This document shows, piece by piece, positions 1 to 13,600 of a stretch of 64,000 nucleotides of DNA. The notes beneath the pieces were generated by a model. It made no database searches, had not been told where the DNA came from, and was given only the letters and a program-made list of their open reading frames with translations. Within the stretch, counting starts at the first letter, position 1. Every line of letters begins with the position of its first letter. A program made the translations under genes and the position numbers. This DNA comes from Aphrophora alni (taxonomy: Eukaryota; Arthropoda; Insecta; Hemiptera; Aphrophoridae), in NCBI GenBank assembly GCA_963513935.1, contig OY740769.1:38963120-39027119 (forward strand), in the 5' to 3' direction.

Positions 1-874
1 ATATATCTAGTTAACTAATATAGAGCACAGGTTTCATACTTAATTGATCTTTTTGATATTGATTGTTCTCCATTAGGTTCATTATTTAAAGCCTCAGATA
101 AATGATGAGATGTTATAGAAACTGAGGTTTGATATGCAACGGAATAAAAATACATAATAAATCAATATTTCTCTACTTATACCTGTAATAGTGATTCAGG
201 AAATTGTCAATTATTATTGTGAATTTCACAACGTTATCATTGAACACTACTTATCGGAGACTCTAGATAATGCAGTTTTTAAATTAATACATGAAGTAAA
301 GTAAACCACATAAACCAGTAAATCCTGAGACAAAATGATACATTATAACATCAAAGTATTGGGAAAATATCAGGAAGTATGTTTAGGTTTAAATGTGTTG
401 GTTTGTATCAAAGAAAATAAAAGTTTAATATCAAAATGTTTTTATATGCCAAAAATATATCCCCCATGTTGCTGTTAAGGTCTCATTGTAAATTTGACAA
501 TGGAAATTTAAATAATTCCATAGCTCAGGTGTAAGTGCGTAAGAGGGATGGTAGTTTGCTGATCTAGTTGCACATCACCCACAATGAGTTTGCTCAAACC
601 ACTAGGAAAGACGCAGTAAGGATACGATGATGAAAAAAGGAAAGAGTCTCTGATCATGGAGCTAAAACAAATCGTAGAAGGGACTTAGAATTTCTATTTA
701 CTTTAATTAATTGATATACTCTAAAAACGTTTAGACGGATGTTTATCATTTGTGTGTCATATATAGAAGCTCGGCCTCCCGTCCATACGCTTCAAATCTT
801 TCTATGAGACAACTTCTAGAAATCCGTCTGTCACAGCAAGCACAAAGGAGTTACATATTGACTGGTTATAATTT

Positions 875-985
875 TCCAGTTTGACTACACGACCATTTCC
901 TTCTAGTCGTGGGTTAGACCACTCTCATTCGTCTTGCCTAACGTCTCTTGAGCCAACGCTATTAGGTTATTTGAGGGCTTAACTT
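875..985 (+). repeat. Weak copy of dispersed repeat family C
   Basis: This stretch contains the phrases 'gtgggttagacc', 'caacgctattaggttattt' and a trailing 'gagggcttaac'. They line up in the same order with the clearer copies near 36.9, 37.2 and 40.8 kb ('ttgggttagatc', 'gacgctattagattactcg', 'aatgctaaggttc'). Divergence is high, so the assignment is tentative. Confidence 0.3.
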
Positions 986-3900
986 TGCGCTCCTTTCTAA
1001 CTTTTTTACAAATTAAACTATGATGACGGAGTGTTTTTTTTTTCTGAGGAGCAAAACTTACAATATCTGTTTTTTGAAATCAGAATTTGGTTTCAAATAT
1101 TGGTGCTCAAATTCGGAGAGCTGTTTTTAATTTTCTTTTATTTATTGTTTTAACAGCGTTAGACATTTATTGGAATCATAATGTTTTTTGTTAAAAACAT
1201 ACAATACAATATTTTTATTTATTATTAATATCCTTTTAAATAAATGAATTTAAATATAATTGTATCTCAATAATTTTATAAAATATTTTTCCTTCCATCT
1301 CATAACCGTTTTTGTTCGTCTTTCGCGAGCTAGATAGAGGCTGGAAGAATTGGGCCTCTTCATTTTACAAAATAAATTTACCTTCAGTCTTTAAAATTCT
1401 GTTGTGTAATTCTCTAACTTATTAAATATTTTGAATTTTAAATAAAATATTCTACTCTTAAATCAAGTTTTAAAAAAGAAAGAAAAACATATCACATTGA
1501 TCTATCTATGTTTACTTATCTTCATGTTGAATTATTATATCATATTGAAATAATCACCTGTTCTTCTTGTGTATTTATGATTTGGAATTTAAATGAACGA
1601 TTTAAAATAGTTCTTAGAAGTTGGGGTTTAAATTGGTTTTTAAATTAACTTTCAAGTAGGAACGATATTTTTAAATTCCCGCAAGAAGTTGATTAGCTAT
1701 TTATTAAGTTATTAAAGGTGTAATGTATAAAAAAAGTTAACATCGATCGAGGATGGAAACTTGGGAAATCGCTTATTATCCTTGATTAAGGGATGTCTGC
1801 TTGATTAGCTAAGTGAACAAAAGATAATAAAATTTTATCTCTAAGTATGATATGACAATCTGATCTCTAAAAGAAAATGATAATCTGTGTTATAAAAGTA
1901 ATGTGTTAATAAACTGTGAGTATATACCTCTAGAAGAGACGAATTGTTTTCCTTATCAACTAACCAACGAGTGGTTTTCTAATTTCTCGTAAAACCGTAA
2001 TGTCAAACGTCAGAGTATTATATTATATTAGTTCTTATGTTAACTTTATTTATTTGTTGATTCTCATGACTTTTGTAAAGAAAACAATTAAATACGTATT
2101 AAATGACTAAATGATTTCACATCTATAGATAGATATTATTTAAATTTTTTAACACTGCTTTAACGCATTTGCCGTTCAGTATAATACTGTTATTACATTA
2201 TCCAATATAATATCCTACATCATAATATTAAGCCACAGAGTTTAAAGAAAGTTTTAATGTATTGGGATATAACGTAAAAAAAAACTTAGGTAAAATATAA
2301 GCATGCGCATTATTTTACTAAAAGCGAATGGAAAGAAAGTAGTTAAGTTTTTTTTTTTACCCTAAATGGCGGAATAAAACATTTTATAACGATACTTTTA
2401 CTTTATGATTTTACGTATTTTTACTAAAAGTGTATATAGTAACATTCACTATTTAAATGAAATAGAATAACACCATGAAATAAATGTTATAACAGTAATA
2501 TATTAATTTATAATAATATTAATTTTATAACCATCATAAAACAAACGACCAACGTCATCTGTCTGATGAAACCAATTCACCTCGCGGCTGATAATTTTAA
2601 AGTGATTTGACTCTAAATTATTTTATTGATGTTTGTGTAGCAGTTTGTTTGACGACCTGTAATCAGTGTGTCAATAAGTATAAACACGTTTGAAGCTTTT
2701 TATATACTGTGATATCAAGCAGATTGTTTTACATACTAATACGCAAAGGATAAATACTCTAAAATCAAGCGGTGTATACTAAAATAGGAGAGGTGAGGGT
2801 GAATTCCGTTGTTAGATCACTAATTAAAACGTGCTTTACGATTTTTATGTGAAATTTATTCGTTACGAATATTTTGAACGATAGAAATTTAGTCGTTCTA
2901 ATGAAACGTGCTGTTCTGTTAAAATGCGTTCTAGTTAGCTGATCGTTAATTTCCAGCAAAGTGACAGAACTTGTATGTTTGTATAGCGATCTATCTATTT
3001 GTCTACCTTTGAATACCGTTACAATTCTAGACACTTATTATCTTCTTTTGAGATGATGTTAATTTAATTCATTATCCAAATCAATGCACAGAACATACAC
3101 AAAGTTAGTAATGTAGATGTAAAGGGGGTTGTGCGACATTGTGTTCTTACCTAATTTTAATTGTGTATAGATATATAATTGTCGTACATTTAGGCTGTTT
3201 TTTTTTTCTTTCAAAGAAGATAATCGTCTGTAATTAAGTGACGACAGACAAACAAATAAGGTAACATGGAAGTCATAACATACAACTCTTAAGTTTACTA
3301 TTTTATTTTAAAACTCAGCTATTAAAAAGAGAAGTGCTACATGTCTCATTATGAAAGCCACATAGTTGTTCTTAAGGATAACTGAAGTGCACCTCACTGA
3401 GCTACATGTGCAATTTAAACTGAATCTGTGAATATTGTTAAGCATATAGTATGATAGTAAATAAACAATGAACATATTTTAATAATTTTGTAGCGAGTGT
3501 ACGTTGATACAAACATTTCATTAATAATTTTATACATCCTTGTAAGAAATTAGGTGCTATTTAGTTTGATAAACAAGTTATTAAACTTTTATTTCCCGAC
3601 AATTTATCAAAAACACTAAGAAACGGCAAATTAAAACTGTTTCTAATAACGTCGCTGAATGTACGCCTAAAAACAATGTTAGATTCTTTCATAACATTGT
3701 TAATTTATTTGAATACACTATTATCTTCATATCTGAAAAGTAAGCAATTTAATTCTGAATAAGAAAGTATTGAAATTAATTTATAAAAAAGACGTACTTG
3801 TTAAATGTTACTTGCATACTCATCTGTTCATAAATCGTTTTCTTTAATAACTTAAGGACATTACTTATTTTTTATATTAAACACATTCTACTCATACTTT

Positions 3901-4863
3901 TTTTTTCCGCGTTATATCAATTATTAATACTAGCAATATGTATCTCAATAATATAGTATATTATTCCCATTAAAAAGTTTCCTTCACTAAATTACTGAAA
4001 TATTAAATTGTTACGGTTTTGTAGATAACTCAGTATGAACTAAATATATAAATCAATTCCTTATATATTTTATTTTAATATTATTTTTACTCGCTTCTCG
4101 TTAAAATCTGAAGAATTGACTACACAATATACGTTTTAAATTAACTGTTTTAAATACTTGACTGCCCTAATTCAACCCACCTATTATAATATAAAACTTA
4201 ATGTTATTTCTTTGTAAATATTAACTCGTTAAATGACCTGTCAAGCCATTATATAGAACGTACTTTTATATTCGTTGTGTAGGTGTGAGTCTATCAAACA
4301 CCGTGTGACCTTCTTTATTTCCAAAACATTGAATTATCAACAACTTTACTGAATATTGCAAAATTATATGTGTATCTATATTCAGGCTTGGTTAAATGAT
4401 ATGTGATTAACATAAAATAAAGTTGCTTGCAATCTAACCTAATATATTTCTGCCTGTATATACCGAACCAACATACAAAGGTAATTGTAAAAACACACTA
4501 CAATGTAAACACTGAAAAAACACAGTAGGGTTTAATTAAAATGTGACCACTTCTAATTTATTTAACGATTATCATTATCAACTGTTATGAGGTACACTTG
4601 TGAAAAATTCTAGAACAAAATGAATAAAAACCAAAAGGGTTCACGAAAAATCACTTTATTTTTGTACACTACAAGAGACGTTTCAATGAGAGTCAACTGT
4701 TAGTAAAGTAATGTATCAGTTTTGTAGCAACTGAGGGTGAGGATTTAGTCATTTAAACGTCGCCTTGTGTTTGTTTTGCACATATATAATGAATTTTTGT
4801 GGAAGATTGTGTTATAATTCATTTGGTCACAATTATTATACCTGCATAATGTAAAGTCAATAC

Positions 4864-4903
4864 AAAAAAGTGTACGTATATATATACATACGTACACTTT
4901 TTT
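4864..4903. repeat. Perfect 15-bp inverted repeat with 10-nt spacer
   Basis: The left arm at 4864-4878 (aaaaaagtgtacgta) is the exact reverse complement of 4889-4903. The spacer is AT-rich. It could fold into a hairpin or be the core of a small AT-rich foldback element. No target duplication was recognised. Confidence 0.75.
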
Positions 4904-6822
4904 ATATTTATCTGTTGTAAATAATATTTTACAACATTTTGTACCGATGTGGATAAAACATTTCCTTGATGTTTTACAATAGAAAATAATTAAATCAATA
5001 ATAACTTAAATAATATGAATATTTCGTGATATTATGACATAAAAACGATAAAATTTTAATCCTCGGTATTTGCAAGAATAACAAACATAAGCACTAGAGT
5101 TTAATTTATGTACGTAAATAGTTGTACTACAATCGGAAAACTATTTATAAACTATGAAAATAAATTGCATTAAGTTTTATTACAACATTGCACTCAATTT
5201 GGTTAAAGCTTCTTAAAACTTTACTACTTTAAATTATCTACATAGTTATTACAGTTTGCGTTTATTGCACCAATTTAACATGTATAAACCACTTAACTTT
5301 TAACACCATAACTGTTAATTTTGTGTTAAATTATCACTTAGTGTATTTAAAATTTCTGCCATCTTCCCAAAAACTACAATAAATCTTTAATTGTAAAAAC
5401 AATTGAAATACACGATAATTCTTCTGAGTATTATTATCTTGGAAGAGACTCTATCAATAAGAATGTATTAATATATTCAATACATTAAATATCTAATCAA
5501 TGATTCATAATTTATTTTTAATTTTACAAAAAACTCTGAACAATTTAGGTATATGAGATGAAATAGAACAAAATAAAATTACCATTAATAAAACCGTGAG
5601 TTTTTATATATTGCCATTTCTATTATGTTATAAATTACCCTTTTTATTCTCAGTCATCATTTTCTAAATATTGGCAATTTTACTATTTTACGAGTAAAAT
5701 AAATCACAACAGATTTTCGAAAGGTAAAAATTTCTGAAACAAGATCCATTCTAATATTACGCAAATATTGCAATAAAACTTTATTTAAAAAAATTCAACT
5801 TTAAAATTTATTGATACTTACTGAAAAATAAGAGAAAACGTATATTATACATGCAATATTTTATTTTCATAGTTTAGTCTGAATTTGTTACCTTCTTTTT
5901 CAGTAACTATTTTGGACAAATATATTAATAGTAATTATATTCTTCAAGAAATTCTTTTTTAATCGTGTTGATTCAGTAGTAAAATTTTCAGGAATAACTT
6001 TGTTGGTCAAGACTAAAATCTATAATGTCATAATCTCAAATCCTTTCATTTCTTACAATATCTGAAAGTCCCCCATTTTTTCAAACCTTCTGGTAAATAA
6101 AAAAAAAAATATGTTTACCCATCTTTATGAATCGATTAAATGTACTGAACACGATTATTCATACACATATTTAAATTGATTACTTTCTTAATCTTAATGA
6201 AAATCAAGTTTTGAAGTATGAAAACCAATTATCAATTCCAATTTTCTAACATGTGAGTAAGAAAATCTAACTCTGGACGATAGAATTAATGGTAATAAGA
6301 AAACAATAAAACTATTTATGTTTCTTTATCTACTGTAGGTTAAACGTATCGCTTAATGACGTCACACAAAAGGTTGAATAAGAATTCTGGAATACTGATA
6401 AAATTTGTGTAGTTTAATCTAAAGCAATTATATACGTCTTCATTAATAGAATATCAATGAAAATTGATCTCGCTTCAACTTTCCATAATGTTTAGTGTTA
6501 AATCCGCGAAGAGACACCCCAAACCCAACAACCCGTTTTTTTATGTATTTTTACTTAAATAATATATATAATAGTAACCTCTAAATACTACAATTTGAAT
6601 GTTAAAAAAAATCACATTTACTCTTTGGGCGTAAAACCGTCATGAAATTAAAAACCAAAATTATTCAATTATATAACCTCGTTTTTGTATTTGATTTTAT
6701 ATTAGTAAATATGATTTTATAGATAAATAAAATTTTATATATCTCATTACTGAAGGAAGTCGTCTTACTCGTGATTGATTGAGAGAATGATGTTAGAGAC
6801 TTTCGGAGGTAGGGATATCAGG

Positions 6823-7665
6823 TGATAATGTGGTCCATAACTATACAATTGATGATATGGCTCGTAAATATCCATTTGATGGTGTGGCCCATAACTATCC
6901 ATTTAATGATGTTTTCTAAAACGATCCATTTGATGATGTGACCCATAACTATACAATTGACGATGTGTTTCATAACTATCCATTTGATGATGTGGTCCAT
7001 AGCTATACATTTGATGATTTTGTCCATAACTATCCATTTGATGATGTGGTCAATAACTATACAATCGATGATGTGGTCAATTACTATCCATTTGATGATG
7101 TGTGGTCCTTAACTATCCATTTGATGATGTAGTCAATAACTATCCATTTGTTGATGTGGCCCATAACTATCCATTTGATGATGTGATCTATAACTATATA
7201 TTTGATGATGTTGTCCATAACTGTCAATTTGATGATGTAGTCAATAACTATACAATTGTTGGTGTGACCCTTAACTATCCATTTGGTGATGTGGTTTATA
7301 ACTATACACTTGATGATTGGCCCCGTAACTATCTATTTGATGATGTTGTCCATAACTATATATTTGATGATGTGGCCCATAATTATCTATTTGGTGATAT
7401 TGTCCATAACTATTCATTTGATAATGTGGCCCATAACTATACAAATTGATGATGTGGTCCATAAGTATCCATTTAATGATGTGGTCCATAAGTATCCATT
7501 TGATGATGTGGTCCATAACTATTCATTTGATGATGTGGTCCATAACTATCCATTTGATGATGTGGTTCATAACTATCAATTTTATGATGTGGTCAATAAC
7601 TGTCAATTTGATGACCCATGACTATATTTTTTATAATTGATGATGTAGTTCGTATCTATCTGGTC
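6823..7665. repeat. 27-bp minisatellite, about 31 imperfect units
   Basis: A unit close to 'gatgatgtggtccataac' plus 'tatccattt' repeats head to tail for about 840 bp. Because 27 is a multiple of three, one plus-strand frame reads as repeats of about nine residues (HNYPFDDVV-like), and the minus strand also stays open. Length changes within the array shift the frame (an extra 'tg' near 7100, an extra base near 7443), and both strands are open in several frames. A tandem DNA repeat is therefore a better explanation than a repeat protein. Unit divergence is mostly single substitutions (ccattt, caattg, catttg variants). Confidence 0.92.
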
Positions 7666-10600
7666 TATTTTATTATAGACTTGGCTCAGGAATAACGACA
7701 GATATCTGTAATGTTAGATAGGAAATACGATAATATTAGGTATAATTTAAGATATTTTACTCTAATTAAATGTCCATTCCGTACTAATTTATTTAAGATT
7801 CCTGAAATGGATAGCAAACTAAAAGAAGAGCTGTTTTCTAATATATTTCCTCAATTTTATCACTGGATATTTGTGTTAAATTCTGAATCTTGAATCAAGA
7901 CAAAAACCTCAGTATTGTTAAGTCCATATTAGTAGCCTTTATTTTTCTACACTGTTGAGGTAAAACTATAAATATAAATATTTTTATTGCGATGATATGA
8001 CACGTTTGTTTTTTTGTTTCCTATTGTAATCAAAGTTATTACTTTTTCCATTTTACTTTTTTTAACGGTTTGAAATTTACTTTTTTTGTTGTTTTTGTTT
8101 TGCCGGAAATAGGGACATGTCTCGAGGGATAGCAATGTTGTGACAAGTATTATTTGTTATACTTTACATTGTATATCCCCTGTGATATGTCTATTATTCT
8201 ATTTGTAAATTCTATGTTAACTTTATTGTTCAAGAAAATAAATTGTTCTGTTATTCGAAATATACGGAATTTTTAAATTAGCTTCACGCTAAGTCATATT
8301 GATTCAACATATTTGAACTGTTATAATAATAACATGACACCAAAAGTTATATGATGAAATAACACCTCACAAATAATTTATCTAGAAACTTTTTCAGTTT
8401 AATATTATTTTAGTTTTGGTTATACAACTGTAAGTACAATTCGTTAGTTAGATATTAATATAACTTACAGCGGACTAATAAATATTATAAATATGATAAC
8501 ATTTATACAGACACTTATTTAGTTATTACAGATTTTATATTGTTCTCTATTTCAATTATTTAGAGTTTCTTACAAAATTTTAATTACGACAAAACTTAGT
8601 ATCCTATTAATATTTGAATAAATGTTTTAGATACCTAAGATGACAGGAAATTAAAGTCTAATAGAAGCTTTAACAGCCTATTTCATTCTTCTCCTTTTCT
8701 TCTTAACAGCAATATCATACTACAGAAATAAACATTTGGTGGCCTTTTTTCGATTCTCATATGGTGTACTTACATCTGTAGATTCAATTCAAATATTATA
8801 ATGATATTCAACCATCTGTGGAGTTAAGAAAAGCTCAAGGTTTAATCCTTAGAGTTCCTAGGTGTATACCAAATCGGTAAAATTACTGTTATACTCGCCT
8901 ATCCATTGTTCTTGTACTTGTACCTGCAATATTAGAGATTTTTGAGACTGTCGTCGTCCCTTGTATACAATATATTGAATTTACAGAGTATTACTAGTAT
9001 CCAGAAGTCAGGTTACACACTATATTGTAGGTGGCTTTTTACAAATCGTAAAGTTATTGCAGGGCCAATTAGTTTCTGTGAAAAAATTAAATCCATTATT
9101 ACACCGAAACAATGTCTGGCCTAGTTATACAGACTTTATTCTAATAAAGTTTTTTATTAATGCAGAAATGTTTTCACTTCTTTTCCAACTTCACCTTATG
9201 GTTAACGATTCATCTCACTACCGTCAACACATATCTACAAAAGTGAATGTTTTATAACTTCAGTCACTCCATGTCCTTGTAACCACACGCACAATGGTTT
9301 CTATCATTCATACGACACTTCTATTTATAGATTTTATATTTTTGGCACTACAACCACGGCCAGAGGAAGTATTTTTCTTTTGTTTCGAGAACTCATATTT
9401 ACCTAACATTTCATACAGTACTAAAGTATCATACCGTTGTCGCCCTATTAGAATGGAATATGAACAAATTAGGAGCTACTCTAAGGTTTTGTTATGCTCA
9501 TTATTATAAGCAAATATTGTATATTTCACATACAATTTCCATTTACGATTAGAGGAACAGAGCTATCAATGAAGATTAATCTTTGGTATTGATTGAGGCT
9601 TTGGCAAAGAAAAGTGTGGGTTAATTCCAAATAAATATCAGAAAGAAAAATGAGTGTAAAAATTCAAACGTTTTAATTTTTGAGGTTTTAACAAGTTGTA
9701 TTTCTGTTATTTATTACTCTGTAAATTAAAATTGTAAAATAGTATAAATAAAATTTCAGTAATATATATGTCCCAAATAATAACTATTGTGTTTTGAAAA
9801 TAGATTAAAATCACTAGAAAAGTCATTATATTTTTTGATTTTCAATAAACCCTCAAGCCATTATGAACTACAACACGCAACATCTTACTGTCAGGTACAC
9901 TGCTTTTTGTGTGGTACAAGATATTGTATTAGCACTGTAGGAGTTGAGCTCAGTTTAGATTGATGATTAAGTGATAGTCCGTACCCTGCTGTTAGTCTTA
10001 ACCTACTGTTAAGAGCCGGGACTACCATTATATCATTATTTTTGTTACATCGGGTTCATACAATACTATAATTGGAATGTTATCTTCGATTATTATTTAT
10101 GTTGTTCATTTCCTGTATCCTTCTATGTCATAGTTTATTTATTTATTAGCTTGTTTATTGGCTTCTTTCTTTATTAACAATATATTTTTTTCAAATCTGT
10201 TTTTTATTTAACTACATAACTGCGCCAGCCTAACCTAAGAGAGGGGCTTAATCTTGGAATAGGAAAAAAACAATTTAAAAAAATCGGGGTCATTCTAGCT
10301 ACCAGAGGGTAACAGATAGGATATACGCTAGCCTGTGGTAGAGATGTAACAAGTGGGTTTCGTAAGGGTTTGAAAAGGAACATTTAGTTAAAAATTTACC
10401 GGGTTTCCCAGGATGGAATTTCGGCTTTATTATTATATAAATATGACCTATTGAATTGAAGAAATGTATTACATAAATAGCGAACACTCAAAGTAATGTA
10501 AAACGTATACGTTTGTATTAAATAGTCAACACTTATTCAAACTTACAGACAGATATCACTTGTATAGATTTTATGTTCCAGGAAGTAAGATGAAAATATT

Positions 10601-13600
10601 TTATTACTGAGAGATGATATTGTTTTGAATTATCTTTCCTATCACGAAAATTAATGTACTACTCTGTTCCAAGTCTAGCGTTAAATTCATATCCGTCTAA
10701 GCGGCGGTCCTTGAAGCAGAAAATTAAATTATATTTTATTCCTGAGACGTTTAAAGTACCGTAATTACATGCCCTTGCCTTAGGTTTCAAATTACGAAGA
10801 ATAAAACACCACTTGGGTTTATTGTGGCAGTGCATTCATAGAGTAAAATAATAATAATTGATATACAGAGTATGAGTAATGTACCAAACGTCTATGTTAT
10901 ACATTTTTGAATATATTTTAATAACAATTTATAGGATGATCAAAATTACGGTTAACGTAATTTAAAATAAAAATTAAAGTGTAAAAGAAGATATAAAAAA
11001 GTAGAGTAACACACTAAAAAAGGAGGGTAAATTTAATATAATACTTATTATTTTAAGCAAGCTATCGTGTTAACTATTCCACTTTCAAACACATTTATTT
11101 TAGTTTATCACGCACACTACACAATAGCAGCTAGTATATTAGTTGTAACATATTATAGAACGGTAATTTTATATGTCTATTGCAGGTTCTAACATGTCAG
11201 AAGCTTCAACGGTTGTACTCGTCTGAAATGGTAAATAGTTCTTGCCGTCTATAAAATATGCTAGGATGGGGGACTGAGAAATAACTGTTTACGTGTAATA
11301 AACTTTCCCCCTTCGCCTCTAAATATAGACATTTACCTATCTATTTATTATTCTATTTCTAAATCTATCAATATATTAATTTTTCTTTGCAATATTATAT
11401 TTTTATTTTGACTATACCTATGTACCATATTGTTTCGATACTTTCTATCACTACCCTATTATTTATTTATGATTTAATTAGGATTTAGATTTTTAATTGA
11501 TAATTTATTTCAATAATATCCCCCTTGACTACGTGAGACTCTGTTGTATAATAGTTTCTGTCAGACTGATATGCTGCAATCGAAACTTCATTCAGGGAAT
11601 TTTATAATTTCATTTCACTTTGTTGGTCATTTTTTTAATAATAGTTTTACTTTGGACAAAAACACGTACACATATTTTAGAATCCGAAATGAAAAATTTA
11701 GTTAAAAAAAAAAATATATATATAAATAAAAAAAAATAAAAAAAAATTAAAATAGTTGTGATATTTAGTTGTTATTCTATTTAATTTATTTTGCTTTTCA
11801 AGATAAAATCCTTGTAAACTGAAAAAGTTTAACAAGTCACTTCAAGAATTTTTAAATATCTTAAATTATACTATTACATTTTGTTGTTGTTGAATTATCT
11901 GAAGACGTTGTTTTATTAAATTCACACTCTATCGTCAATCACATGAAGATGATTTTGACGTGAGCCTTTTTTTTTCACAGCTACTTCCAACATTTGATAC
12001 AATTTTTTGCTACACAGTTATAATATGCTACCCATACTGAAATTTTCAATTTAGAAATTAGAATTTTTTTCCGTATTTAGTAACTTTTTCCTTTACTCAC
12101 TACACAATACAATCATACAATAAATAAGATGAACACTGGAAGTATTTGGCTTAAAATATATTTTATTTTTAAACACTTTGATATAAATTCTCTTCTTGCT
12201 GAAACTTCATTTAAATATTGATTAATTATCTAAATGTTATTTTTTTAATCCACATTTATTTATAACGTGTTATGTTTAAAACAAATTAAATCTAAATCCA
12301 TGAACAAATAACGGAACAAAATTGATTATGTGTAGTCAAGTGGTGCTAATGTCCATAGAAATGTAAGCCGAAAAAGGCGAAGCAACTTTACATAAATATC
12401 ATCCACAGATTTGATATAGCACTACGAAAATTTGTAAACATAGAGAACAGACATCAAAGTATTTCAAAGTGACGTTAACAGAAAAGGGCGTACGAGACCA
12501 CATGGCTCCTCTTCCAACCAACTCCCTAATCTAATATAATTTTCTATTGAAATTGAAGTTTCGATCACGCTGTGGAGTTACCAATTTACGGTGCTGACCC
12601 ATCTTCTTAAAACAATTGGGGAGCATTACTTCCGTTTAAAAAACAAAGACTATGCAACGGAAACTCGATATTGTGACCTAACTTCAATAGATCCAAAGGC
12701 GTCTAGCAATCACGGCCTACATGAGTTAAGCCAAGGAATTATTTTATTATCTAGTCTTTGGAGTATTAAAGTATTGCTTATTTGAATTATTTAAACACAC
12801 CCATAAAGCCTCAACAGTTTCTGAAAATTAAATGTTAACTTACACATTTAATTTAGTGTCAGGTTGAAAAATAAAAAACAATAATTCTATGACAGGGTAC
12901 TCTAAGTTAATAATATAAAAGAACAGATTAGGAGGGAGACATTCGTAACTTTAGTAAATACACCGACAAGGCAAACTTTCTTCATAATTCCTTGAAACAA
13001 TTTGTAAATCACTACATTGGAGTTAAATTTGGTGAAAATATAAATGATAATTGTGAATTTTTTATAATACAACGATATAAATAAATCCACCGTTGTACTT
13101 ATGTCGGGAAAAATATAATGTAATAAACACTTAAAACTACAAATAAATTTAACTGTGGAAGCCAGTTTTGCATACCCTTGTATATTTTGACATTATTTAA
13201 TTCTTATTTATTTTTTAAAGTATTTGTTCTTTTTAAAGCCTAATTTTACTTACAAAAAAAGCTTATATCACGAACGATTTAATAAAAAAAGTAAATTATT
13301 TATGTTTGTAATTTTGAGAGTATTTCACCTAATTTAAGAGAAATGTTTATTAAATTTACTGTAATTTTAGTGCAGTAGATTTTACAGCATTATTAAAAGT
13401 ATATATAAGGTAAAAATAATAATACATGATTTCTTTAACCAGAGTTTTATTAATGTAAATTGATCGTATCATATCCTCAAGTAAACATGGAACACATTAT
13501 CAACAATTCCGAACTGCCAATTTAATTTAAAATTTACACATAAAAAAGTACTTCAAGAAAGTCACCTTGTAATAGTACAATGTATTATATCTTTGACCAA

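Larger units (their letters stand above)
1..6822. other. AT-rich intergenic or intronic DNA, no gene seen
   Basis: No long open frame, RNA gene or intact element could be supported here. The only structures noted are a weak family-C repeat match near 875-985 and a perfect short palindrome at 4864-4903. Short open frames, such as one on the minus strand at 2765-3034, show no recognisable motif and no splice or start context that would raise them above chance. Confidence 0.6.

Noticed and set aside
6818..7640. Overlapping open frames on both strands suggesting a repeat protein
   Set aside because: They arise from a 27-bp tandem repeat, are open in several frames on both strands, and are shifted by indels within the array.
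6823..7665. CRISPR-like array
   Set aside because: The units are contiguous without unique spacers, and the DNA is eukaryotic.
7711..7893. Possible hAT transposase C-terminal fragment
   Set aside because: Only a faint PF...P...E pattern; no flanking support.
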